From DASRDE01 sp035652755 (lineage in GTDB: Bacteria > Vulcanimicrobiota > Vulcanimicrobiia > Vulcanimicrobiales > Vulcanimicrobiaceae), in NCBI GenBank assembly GCA_035652755.1, contig DASRDE010000065.1, positions 1-10,721 of the forward strand: 10,721 bases of DNA, read 5' to 3'. The notes under the pieces were generated by a model. The model saw only the letters and a program-made list of their open reading frames with translations. It did no database searches and was not told the origin of the DNA. Shown here in pieces: positions 1 to 6,647 of this stretch; within the stretch, counting starts at the first letter, position 1; each line of letters starts with the position of its first letter. The position numbers and the translations under genes are program-made.

Positions 1-929
1 CCGCCCCAGATGCCGTTGCATTCCAGCGTTGGACGGAACCACTGACGATGCAGCGGCGCAATCCCGGCTTCGCCGCCGAGTGCCGAGACGCCGAGATCCC
101 GAGCCTGCGCCGTCTCGTCGAACTGCAGGCTGCGCAGCTCCGCCGCCGTCGCGGCGTCCAGATCCGGGACGCCGTCGTAGAATCCGGGAACCGCTACGCG
201 CCCGTTCGCATCTTTCAGCTGCGCGAGGATGCTCGCCAATGCTTCGATCGGATTGAGGACGAGCCCGCCGAAATACCCCGAGTGCAGGTCCTCGGCAGGG
301 CCGTACACGGCGACTTCCCACGACACCAGTCCGCGCATCGACGTCGTGAGTGACGGCACGTCTTCGGCATACACGGCGGTGTCGGAAATGAGCGCGACGT
401 CCGCTTTGAAGCGATCGCCGTAGCGCGCGAGCGCCGCTTCGAAATTCGGAGAACCGATCTCTTCTTCGCCTTCGACGATAACTTTCACATTGATCGGAAG
501 CTCGCCGAACGTTCGCAGATACGCTTCCATGGCGGCCACGTGCATCAGCACCTGACCCTTGTCGTCCACCGCACCTCGGCCGAAGATTTTTCCGTCGCGG
601 ACCTGCGCGGTGAACGGAGGGCTCTCCCACAGTTCCAACGGATCGGCCGGCTGAACGTCGTAGTGTCCGTAGACGATCGCGGTCGGCTTTCCCGGCGCGC
701 CGAGCCATTCACCGTACGCCAGCGGATAACCGCCGGTCTCGAGCACTTCCGCGCGCAAACCGATCTGCGAGAGGCGACGCACCAGCAGTTCGCAACACCG
801 CCGCACGTCGGGCGCGTGCGCGGGATCGGCCGAAATCGACGGCACGGCGATCCACTGCGCGAGCTCGTCGAGCAGCGCCGCACGTTGCTCGTCGCAATAT
901 GATGCGAGGCGAGCGTCGAGCTCGTCCAT
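1..929 (-). CDS. M20 family metallodipeptidase, C-terminus beyond window edge
   Basis: This gene encodes a zinc-dependent exopeptidase of the M20 family (dipeptidase/ArgE/DapE group), probably cytoplasmic, that would hydrolyse dipeptides or N-acyl amino acids. It reads open to the window edge, so 309 residues are visible and the C-terminus is missing. Visible motifs in order are GHYDVQP (about 88-94, with metal ligand H89 and nearby D91), GRGAVDDKGQ (117-126, bridging Asp), EGEEEIGS (153-160, catalytic and metal Glu pair), SDT (182-184), DLHSGYFGG (214-222, the dimerisation-domain His) and RPTLECNGIWG (299-309), which is typical of the dipeptidase branch. The final metal-binding His would lie outside the window. 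The ATG at 929 shares one base with the TAA of the upstream transporter gene (TAATG), so translation is probably coupled and it is the last visible gene of the operon. The family call is firm; the substrate is unknown. Confidence 0.93.
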   Translation of the reverse strand, partial: MDELDARLASYCDEQRAALLDELAQWIAVPSISADPAHAPDVRRCCELLVRRLSQIGLRAEVLETGGYPLAYGEWLGAPGKPTAIVYGHYDVQPADPLELWESPPFTAQVRDGKIFGRGAVDDKGQVLMHVAAMEAYLRTFGELPINVKVIVEGEEEIGSPNFEAALARYGDRFKADVALISDTAVYAEDVPSLTTSMRGLVSWEVAVYGPAEDLHSGYFGGLVLNPIEALASILAQLKDANGRVAVPGFYDGVPDLDAATAAELRSLQFDETAQARDLGVSALGGEAGIAPLHRQWFRPTLECNGIWG

Positions 930-2920
930 TAAGGAAACGGCACTCCGAGCGCGATGTCGACGGCGGCGCTCCCGCGCTGGACTTCAAACGTGTGAGGCTT
1001 TCCGTCGTACGCGCGGTTCTGCGACTGATATGTGCCGTACTCCCACCAATACCGTCCGTCGATCTTGTTCACGACGTCCCCGGTGCGCAGGCCCGACGCA
1101 TACGCCGGCCCTCCGGCCCGCACGTAGGCGCGCATATTCCCGTCGACCGTTTTAAAGAGCGAGAAGTAGTAGCTGGGCGGATCCGAGGCGGCATATGCGG
1201 CGCCCTGCTCGAGCAGGTGCGTCCAGCGCTCTTGGTTGGATTGCGACCAGTCCAGCAGCCGCGCAACGCACTGACGCGCGAGTCTCTTCACTCCGGCGGC
1301 CGACGGCTGCGCAAAGATCTCGTGCTCGTGCCATTCGGCAACTTCCCAGCCGCCGCAGTCTTCAAGGCGCAAGCCCACGTCGACGTCGGTACCCTCGACC
1401 AGGCCGAATCGCGACACCGCAGTTTGCAGGTACGCGGCGTACGGTTTGCGCGAGCAACCCTCCATGTTCGGGTTCGTTTGCATCAGCACCGCATGCACCT
1501 TTCGCCCGTCGAGCAAAGATGCCGCCGCACGGGCGGCGGTGCGCCCATCCTCGGAGCCGTCGTCGCCGACGGCAAGCCGCGCAACCGCCTGCGGACCGGT
1601 AAAAAACTCCGGCGGCGCCATCGTCGCCGCTGCCGCGCGCTCGACCATCGGGCCGAAGGCGCGAACGCCCAAAAGCGGCCCCGACGCCGTGACGACGGCA
1701 ATGCACGCGACGGTCGCAACGGCGACTTGAAAGGGCAGCGTCCGTTTGGTGATCTCCTCGATGTGCACGCCCGTGAAGTTCGCAACCCAGACGTTCGCCG
1801 TATTGGTAGGGTCGCAGACGTTTTGCACCTGTACGACGGCCATAATGGCGGCGACGATAATTGCGGCGGGATAGACGTGCGCGGAAAGCAGAACGGTAAA
1901 CAGCGCAATTCCGACGCCGAACGGATTGAGCGGGCCGCGATAGAGCACCAAGGGGCTGAGCAGGCCGAACAAGACGACGTACGCGGCGGGGCCGCGCAAC
2001 GCGCCGGACGCAACGAGCGGGCGGAGCGCCGCGGCAAACTGCGGCTGTTTGACGGCCGTCAGCAGCATGCCGATCCCGATGAACAGCACGATGGCGGGCG
2101 CGACGTCTTCGACGCCGCGGATCGCCGCCGCCGAAAGCACGCGCACGATGGCGGCGGGACGAGTCGTCAAAGCGCCGTAGATCGCCGAGATCGCAAAAGC
2201 CAGTACCGCGTCCACGTGCAGCGTGAAGTACAGCAGAATCGGCAGCACGGGCGTGAGCAACGCGAACCACGGAACGCGCGCCGTCTGCTTTTCCGCCGCG
2301 ACCGCCCACGTCGCGTAATCGCGGGAGCGCGAAAAGGAGATCGCCGCGTAGATCGCAAGCGCAAGCGCGTCGATTGCGGCAAGAGCGAGCGCGTAAGGCG
2401 CCATCTGCTGCTGCGTGACGCCGAAGTACTGGGTGTAGAACTTCCAATTGGCGATATTGAAGATAAAGCCGAGCGCAAAGGCCATCAGGAACAGCGTCGC
2501 GGCGATCTTCCGCGGCACGCCCGTCGTCATCATGATCGGAAGGACGATCGATCCGACCATGATGATCGCGCCCAGCCCGGTCAGCGAGACGAACAGGACG
2601 GCGACGACGGCGCTCAGGAGCATCGCGACGACCGGCGGACGCTCTCCTCCGAACTCGGCGGCAAAATTCACGATGCTGCGCGCTATTCCCGTGTCGAGCG
2701 TTACCCGTCCGAGCATCGCTCCGAAAACGACGGCAACATAAACGGAAGCCAGCGATGCGGCTCCCTCGACGACGACCGCAGCAACGCCCTTCGGGGGAAC
2801 GCCGGCGACCACGGACATCGCCACCGCCATTGCCGGTACCGCCAGCAGCGCCGGCACGACCCGCGCGTACATCAGCACCGCGAAGATGAAAAAGACGGCC
2901 AGAACCGCAGCTGCGCTCAC
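929..2920 (-). CDS. Multi-spanning IT-superfamily (GntP/DcuC-like) permease fused to a C-terminal PDZ-like domain
   Basis: The protein has 663 residues. Residues 1 to about 415 are strongly hydrophobic with some 12-14 candidate membrane segments. Sections such as AVVFGAMLGRVTLDTG (63-78) and TGLGAIIMVGSIVLPIM (114-130) recall gluconate, citrate and C4-dicarboxylate permeases of the ion-transporter superfamily, so uptake of an organic anion is the best guess. Residues about 430-590 form a soluble region of unknown fold containing MQTNPNMEGC (480-489) and an acidic, Trp/His-rich stretch (519-535). Residues about 590-660 look like a PDZ domain, with RAGGPAYASGLRTGDVVNKI at 601-620. Ordinary permeases of these families lack such a tail. 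The start is GTG at 2920, overlapping the TGA of the GH20 gene as GTGA; the stop overlaps the next ATG. I am confident of a permease with a PDZ-like end, but not of the substrate or exact family. Confidence 0.8.
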   Translation of the reverse strand: MSAAAVLAVFFIFAVLMYARVVPALLAVPAMAVAMSVVAGVPPKGVAAVVVEGAASLASVYVAVVFGAMLGRVTLDTGIARSIVNFAAEFGGERPPVVAMLLSAVVAVLFVSLTGLGAIIMVGSIVLPIMMTTGVPRKIAATLFLMAFALGFIFNIANWKFYTQYFGVTQQQMAPYALALAAIDALALAIYAAISFSRSRDYATWAVAAEKQTARVPWFALLTPVLPILLYFTLHVDAVLAFAISAIYGALTTRPAAIVRVLSAAAIRGVEDVAPAIVLFIGIGMLLTAVKQPQFAAALRPLVASGALRGPAAYVVLFGLLSPLVLYRGPLNPFGVGIALFTVLLSAHVYPAAIIVAAIMAVVQVQNVCDPTNTANVWVANFTGVHIEEITKRTLPFQVAVATVACIAVVTASGPLLGVRAFGPMVERAAAATMAPPEFFTGPQAVARLAVGDDGSEDGRTAARAAASLLDGRKVHAVLMQTNPNMEGCSRKPYAAYLQTAVSRFGLVEGTDVDVGLRLEDCGGWEVAEWHEHEIFAQPSAAGVKRLARQCVARLLDWSQSNQERWTHLLEQGAAYAASDPPSYYFSLFKTVDGNMRAYVRAGGPAYASGLRTGDVVNKIDGRYWWEYGTYQSQNRAYDGKPHTFEVQRGSAAVDIALGVPFP

Positions 2921-4815
2921 GGCGTTTGGAGGATGCTTTGCAGGGAAGGCAGCTGTTTGAGGCGTTCGTACTCTTCGAACGTCGCGGCGTTCATCCGGTC
3001 GGCGCGCGCGATATCCCGCTGAGCCTCCAGAGAATACCGCTCGAGATTCGAAGCCAAATGATCCGGGCGGTTCTCATACGACCAGGCGCGCGCGTACAGC
3101 GGCGCAAGCGCTTCGAAATCGTCGCGCAGCTCCCAAAACCAGTACTTACACCAGTACAAGTATCGCTCGGCGGGTTTGCCGGCCGCCGCGAGGGATTGCG
3201 CTTGCGCGTAGTACTGACGGACTTCGCCGGCGGCTTGATACTTTCTGCCGAGCACGTCGAACGTGCGCGCGGCTAGCATCATCGCGCGAGCGGCGCCGGC
3301 GTGCAGCGCAGGCACGTGCGCGATCAAATGCTCCTCGACCGATTCGGCATCCAGCCGAACGGCCCGCAGGTCGTCCGCGGAAAGGCGGGCGGCGATGCGC
3401 GGATCGAACGCGTCGGCCCACAGGTAGTAGTGCGTGCCGGCATATTCGCCGCGCGCGACGCGCTGCTGGGCGTCGTCGAGCTCGGCTACGTCCCGCGCAT
3501 ACCGCGCGTCGCTTTCTCCGAAAAAAGCCGGACCGAAGTCCGCCGCAAATCGCTGCGGCTCGATCGCATCGCGCTCCCAGGCGGAAGCCGCCGCATAGAG
3601 TACTGGGTACCACGTCGTTTCGAAGAGCGACTCGCCGTCGTCGTGCCAAACGGTTTCGAACAATCCGATCGCGCCCGCACGCTTTCCGTCGGCAACGATC
3701 CCGGACTCGTTTGCGAGCGCCGTCCCGACGTTCGGGAAGATCTGGTTGTAGTTCTGCGCGGCCGGTGAAACCATCTGCTCGAAGCCCATCCGCGCGACGT
3801 TCTGCAGATACTGCGCATACGACGATTCGACGCCGTAATGATACGAAGTTACGAGCAGGCCGCGCGGCAGCATCCGCGCGAGCGCCGGGTCGCGCTGCAG
3901 TGCATCGTCCCAAATCGCAACGCGCGCACCCGATGGAGCGATCAGGCGCGCCATTGCGGCCACGTGGCGGGCGAATTCGCCCGGCGTCGCGTCCGCTTCG
4001 TCCGACATGATGTGAAAGAACGGCGGATGCGGCACGGCTCTGAGTTCGGCTCGAATCACGCTGCCGAGATACGTCTGCGTAATGGGATCGTCCGGGCGCA
4101 TATAAAACCCGTGCGGAAAATTGGATGCAGGCGCGTACTTTTCTACGGCGAGCGTGTTATGCATGTGCGCGAACGTCTGCTGCGCGGGGATCAGCGCGAC
4201 GTGAAAGCGCCGGGCGTACCGGTCGAGCTCGCGCAGTTGATCCGGCGTTATCCCGTCTGCAGGTGCCGGCAGCGGGTTGTCCGGGTCGACGAACACGTGC
4301 TCCATCATGGGCGCATATCCGTTCATTTTGTGGGCGGCAATCGTGCGGATGCGCTCTTCGAAGTACCGCATCGTCGGGAGCGGGCCGCGCGACACGTCGT
4401 CCATCAGCACGCGCCAGCGGAGCGCCGGAGCGTCCTGTATGGATACGCAGGGCAGCACCCACGCGCCGTTCGCCCGCTGCGGCAGCTGCGCGAGGGTCAT
4501 TGCCGCATAGAAAACGCCGTCGGCGTTGCCTGCAGCGATGAGGACCGAGCTCGCGCCGCGCGTCGTCAAACGATAGCTCTGCGGCGGGAGCGGCGCGTGC
4601 ACGACGCTGACGTCTGCGGCGGCCCAGGTGCGCCGGGGCGGCGGAATGCCCAGGGCCTTCCATCGCTGCGCGATCTCTTCGAATGCGGCGGCATCGAAGC
4701 CGCGCCCGAACGTGAGCGCCCGTCGCATCGGCAGCGGCGGACAAGTACCCCGGAGAACGTTTTGCGGCCGCGGAAGCACATGCAGTGCGGCGAGTGCGGC
4801 CGCAGCGGCGATCAT
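2917..4815 (-). CDS. GH20-like beta-N-acetylhexosaminidase
   Basis: This 632-residue protein resembles glycoside hydrolase family 20 enzymes, which remove terminal beta-linked GlcNAc or GalNAc by substrate-assisted catalysis. An N-terminal GH20b-like region (about 12-125) begins with LPRPQNV. The TIM-barrel region (about 130-420) opens with RWRVLMDDVSRGPLPT (133-148) and has AHKMNGYAPMMEH (161-173), IWDD (301-304) and TVWHDDGES (388-396). The catalytic Asp-Glu pair sits at D272-E273, but the usual H-x-G-G-D-E context reads HIMSDE. About 200 mostly helical residues follow. The first residues (MIAAAAALAALHVLP) are hydrophobic but lack a basic n-region, so export is uncertain. The ATG at 4815 overlaps the preceding gene's TGA (ATGA), and the stop overlaps the transporter's GTG. 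The substrate could be peptidoglycan- or chitin-derived sugars or glycoprotein glycans. The family call is good; activity is inferred. Confidence 0.85.
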   Translation of the reverse strand: MIAAAAALAALHVLPRPQNVLRGTCPPLPMRRALTFGRGFDAAAFEEIAQRWKALGIPPPRRTWAAADVSVVHAPLPPQSYRLTTRGASSVLIAAGNADGVFYAAMTLAQLPQRANGAWVLPCVSIQDAPALRWRVLMDDVSRGPLPTMRYFEERIRTIAAHKMNGYAPMMEHVFVDPDNPLPAPADGITPDQLRELDRYARRFHVALIPAQQTFAHMHNTLAVEKYAPASNFPHGFYMRPDDPITQTYLGSVIRAELRAVPHPPFFHIMSDEADATPGEFARHVAAMARLIAPSGARVAIWDDALQRDPALARMLPRGLLVTSYHYGVESSYAQYLQNVARMGFEQMVSPAAQNYNQIFPNVGTALANESGIVADGKRAGAIGLFETVWHDDGESLFETTWYPVLYAAASAWERDAIEPQRFAADFGPAFFGESDARYARDVAELDDAQQRVARGEYAGTHYYLWADAFDPRIAARLSADDLRAVRLDAESVEEHLIAHVPALHAGAARAMMLAARTFDVLGRKYQAAGEVRQYYAQAQSLAAAGKPAERYLYWCKYWFWELRDDFEALAPLYARAWSYENRPDHLASNLERYSLEAQRDIARADRMNAATFEEYERLKQLPSLQSILQTP

Positions 4816-5168
4816 GGGCGCAGCATCGCCTCGTCGCGCCGGTCGAATGCCGCTTCCAACGCGGAGAAGTCGCCTTCTTCGACGGCTTTGACCAGATCGG
4901 CATCGGCTTGGCAGACCGCATCAATTTGCGACGGCGTGGCCAGTTCGTCGAATCCGCGGAAGGCACGCTGGTTGGCGAACTCGGCGCGCATCAGCAGGCG
5001 CTCGAGCCGCTCGCGATCGCCGCCGCTCAGCGAATCTGCGTCCCGCATGGCGGCAAGCCGTTCGCCCGCATACGCCCGGACTTGCTCGTCCGCCAGGCGC
5101 CGCGCTTGGGCATCGCTCAGCCCGGCGTAGTGCGGGATTCGCGCACGCAGGAACTCATCGGCTTCCAT
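4812..5168 (-). CDS. Conserved-looking hypothetical protein, 118 aa, first gene of the operon
   Basis: I do not recognise this protein. It is small, highly charged and predicted mostly alpha-helical, with many Ala, Arg, Glu and Asp residues, no signal peptide, no membrane segment and a single Cys (near residue 86). Heptad-like stretches such as DRERLERLLMRAEFANQ (51-67) and DADLVKAVEEGDFSALEAAF (88-107) suggest a helical bundle or short coiled coil, and the second has a faint ankyrin-like look. It is supported as a gene by its ATG at 5168 with an AGG about seven bases upstream and by its ATGA overlap with the GH20 gene. High-GC codon usage and the operon context agree. It could be a cytoplasmic accessory or regulatory protein of the operon, but nothing in the sequence shows a function. 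Confidence 0.72.
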   Translation of the reverse strand: MEADEFLRARIPHYAGLSDAQARRLADEQVRAYAGERLAAMRDADSLSGGDRERLERLLMRAEFANQRAFRGFDELATPSQIDAVCQADADLVKAVEEGDFSALEAAFDRRDEAMLRP

Positions 5169-5213
5169 AGCGCGACCTACGACGGCTTTGCCGCCGAAGC
5201 CTCGCCCCGTACG

Positions 5214-5230
5214 AACGCGGATAACGCGGA
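5214..5230. repeat. Tandem 8-base repeat AACGCGGA in the divergent intergenic region
   Basis: AACGCGGA occurs at 5214-5221 and again at 5223-5230, a nine-base period. It sits between the two divergent start codons, where a transcription factor could bind repeated half-sites. It may also be chance in GC-rich DNA. Confidence 0.4.
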
Positions 5231-5261
5231 CTTAATCCGAACCGGGTACGCTCGCTGGAAC

Positions 5262-5268
5262 GAGGAGG
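5262..5268 (+). promoter_or_regulatory. Strong Shine-Dalgarno GAGGAGG that decides the phosphoesterase start
   Basis: GAGGAGG directly abuts an ATG at 5269, leaving no spacer, but lies six bases before the in-frame ATG at 5275. A six-base gap is usable and a zero gap is not, so 5275 is preferred. This also gives a basic-hydrophobic signal sequence starting MRFF. Confidence 0.7.
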
Positions 5269-5274
5269 ATGCAG

Positions 5275-6594
5275 ATGCGGTTCTTTGCGGTGTTAATGGG
5301 GGTTGTGCTGCTTTGCGCCTGCGGCGGCCGGGCGGTACCGGTAGCGCCGAGCTCGCTAACGCAGTATGCGCAGTATCGCGATCCGTCCGAGATCCTGTTC
5401 ACGCCCGCCGGGCGCATAAAGCACGTCATCGTCATAGTGCAGGAAAACCGCACGGTCGACAATCTCTTCAATGGGCTTCCGGGGGCCGACACCGTGACCA
5501 GCGGGCTGGACCACACCGGGAAACAGGTTGCGCTCAAACCCGTACCCTTCGAAGAACTCTACGATCCCGATCACACGCATCAAGCGTGGGTGACCGATTA
5601 CGACAACGGGAAGATGGACGGCTTCGATCTGCCGCAGACGACGCCGAAAGGGCCGGCCGACTTCAATTACAGCTACGTTCCGCAAAACGAGACCGGCCCG
5701 TACTTCCAGCTCGCCGAACGTTATACGTTTGCGGATCGGAATTTCTCGGCCGAATCCGGACCGAGCTATCCCGGGCACCAATACTTAATCGCGGGAGAGT
5801 CGCAATACGCGATAGGCGATCCGAACGATCCCTTCTTCCGCTGGGATTGTCAGGCCGCTCCCGGCACGACGACGCCGACGCTCGACGCGCAAGGACACGT
5901 CGTCAACGGGCCGTTCCCCTGCTACGACTACCAAACGCTGGGCGATCTGCTCGATGCCAAAGGCGTGAATTGGCGCTACTACACCGAGCTCGAAGAGAAG
6001 TATTTCGGCGTCGGCGTTCAGCCGTACGGCGCCATCAAGCATGTCTATAAAGGAAAAGATTGGTCGAAGGTCGTCGCGCCGCAGGTACAAATCTTCGCCG
6101 ACCTGGCTTCGGGTACGCTCGCTCCGGTCAGCTGGGTCAACGCGATGCTTCTTACCTCCGATCATGCGCAGCAGTCGACCAACTACGGCCCCGATTGGGT
6201 CGCCACGATCGTCAATGCGGTGGGCTTGAGCTCGTACTGGAAGGACACGGCGGTCTTCGTCACGTGGGACGATTGGGGCGGCTGGTACGATCACGTCGCG
6301 CCGCCGCAGCTGGATCGCATGGGATTGAGCTTCCGCGTCCCGCTGGTCGTCGTTTCACCCTTTGCGCAGCACGGCTACGTTTCGCACGTCCAGCACGAAC
6401 CGGGCAGCATTCTGCATTTCATCGAAGAGGCGTTCGGGCTGGGTTCGCTGGGAACGACCGACGCTCGAGCGGACGATTTGGCCGACTGCTTCGATTTTTC
6501 GCAGACTGTAACGCCGTACAAGGTCATTCCGACGCGCGTCGGAGCCGGCTTCTTCAAATCGCTCAAGCCCGATACCAAGCCCATCGATTACTAG
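5275..6594 (+). CDS. PF04185-family phosphoesterase (phospholipase C/acid phosphatase-like) lipoprotein
   Basis: The 439-residue product belongs to the alkaline-phosphatase-like phosphoesterase family that includes phospholipases C and acid phosphatases. These extracytoplasmic enzymes cleave phosphate monoesters or diesters. Residues 1-16 form a lipoprotein-type signal with lipobox LCAC (13-16, modified Cys C16). Family motifs follow: KHVIVIVQENRTVDNLF (49-65), SAESGPSYPGHQYLIAG (158-174), LTSDHAQQSTNYGPDW (293-308) and TWDDWGGWYDHVAPP (330-344), where the usual acidic Glu of the YDE/WDE motif is Asp (D333). VPLVVVSPFAQHG (355-367) and HEPGSILHFIEEAFGL (374-389) complete the pattern, and length is normal for single-domain members. 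I chose 5275 rather than 5269 because of the ribosome-binding-site spacing. It is divergent from the GH20 operon and 53 bases upstream of the cyclase homologue. A role in scavenging phosphate from phospholipids or nucleotides is plausible; the substrate cannot be told. Confidence 0.92.
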   Translation: MRFFAVLMGVVLLCACGGRAVPVAPSSLTQYAQYRDPSEILFTPAGRIKHVIVIVQENRTVDNLFNGLPGADTVTSGLDHTGKQVALKPVPFEELYDPDHTHQAWVTDYDNGKMDGFDLPQTTPKGPADFNYSYVPQNETGPYFQLAERYTFADRNFSAESGPSYPGHQYLIAGESQYAIGDPNDPFFRWDCQAAPGTTTPTLDAQGHVVNGPFPCYDYQTLGDLLDAKGVNWRYYTELEEKYFGVGVQPYGAIKHVYKGKDWSKVVAPQVQIFADLASGTLAPVSWVNAMLLTSDHAQQSTNYGPDWVATIVNAVGLSSYWKDTAVFVTWDDWGGWYDHVAPPQLDRMGLSFRVPLVVVSPFAQHGYVSHVQHEPGSILHFIEEAFGLGSLGTTDARADDLADCFDFSQTVTPYKVIPTRVGAGFFKSLKPDTKPIDY

Positions 6595-6598
6595 AGCC

Positions 6599-6633
6599 GG
6601 CCGTTCGCACTCCTCGGGAGGGTCTGCGCGGCC
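6599..6633 (+). other. Possible stem-loop between the phosphoesterase and cyclase genes
   Basis: GGCCG (6599-6603) can pair with CGGCC (6629-6633), CGCA (6606-6609) with TGCG (6625-6628), and CTCC (6610-6613) with GGAG (6617-6620) around a TCG loop, leaving small bulges. It starts five bases after the phosphoesterase stop. No T-run follows, so it is not a textbook intrinsic terminator. It may stabilise or attenuate the transcript, or be chance in GC-rich DNA. Confidence 0.4.
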
Positions 6634-6647
6634 GATAACCAGATGGC

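Larger units (their letters stand above)
1..5168 (-). other. Four-gene overlapping operon: small protein, GH20, permease-PDZ, M20 peptidase
   Basis: Four consecutive minus-strand genes overlap at every junction: ATGA at 4812-4815, GTGA at 2917-2920 and TAATG at 927-931. Such spacing normally means one transcript with coupled translation. The combination of a hexosaminidase, a permease and a dipeptidase suggests uptake and breakdown of amino-sugar-containing peptides or glycoconjugates. That functional reading is inference. The transcript may continue beyond the left edge. Confidence 0.8.
5169..5274. promoter_or_regulatory. Divergent intergenic region between the operon and the phosphoesterase gene
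   Basis: About 106 bases separate the divergent starts at 5168 (minus) and 5275 (plus), so promoters for both directions are expected here. I cannot pick convincing -35/-10 boxes. AT-richer candidates for a plus-strand -10 are GATAAC (5220-5225) and TTAATC (5232-5237). The region also holds a tandem 8-base repeat and a short inverted pair, CGGAT (5218-5222) with ATCCG (5235-5239). Confidence 0.45.

Noticed and set aside
1362..2447. A 361-codon minus-strand frame inside the permease gene
   Set aside because: It is a +1/-1 shadow of the permease frame with an Arg-rich, patternless translation.
899..3022. A 707-codon plus-strand open frame opposite the permease gene
   Set aside because: Its translation is Arg/His/Asp-rich with no recognisable domain, while the minus strand encodes a clear permease with overlapping neighbours. 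Long antisense frames are expected in high-GC DNA.
3838..5130. A 430-codon plus-strand open frame opposite the GH20 gene
   Set aside because: It is low-complexity, Arg-rich and lacks any domain. It crosses two minus-strand genes and is a codon-bias shadow.
6599..6633. Calling the stem-loop an intrinsic terminator
   Set aside because: No run of T follows the stem and the arms have bulges, so I kept it as an unassigned structure.
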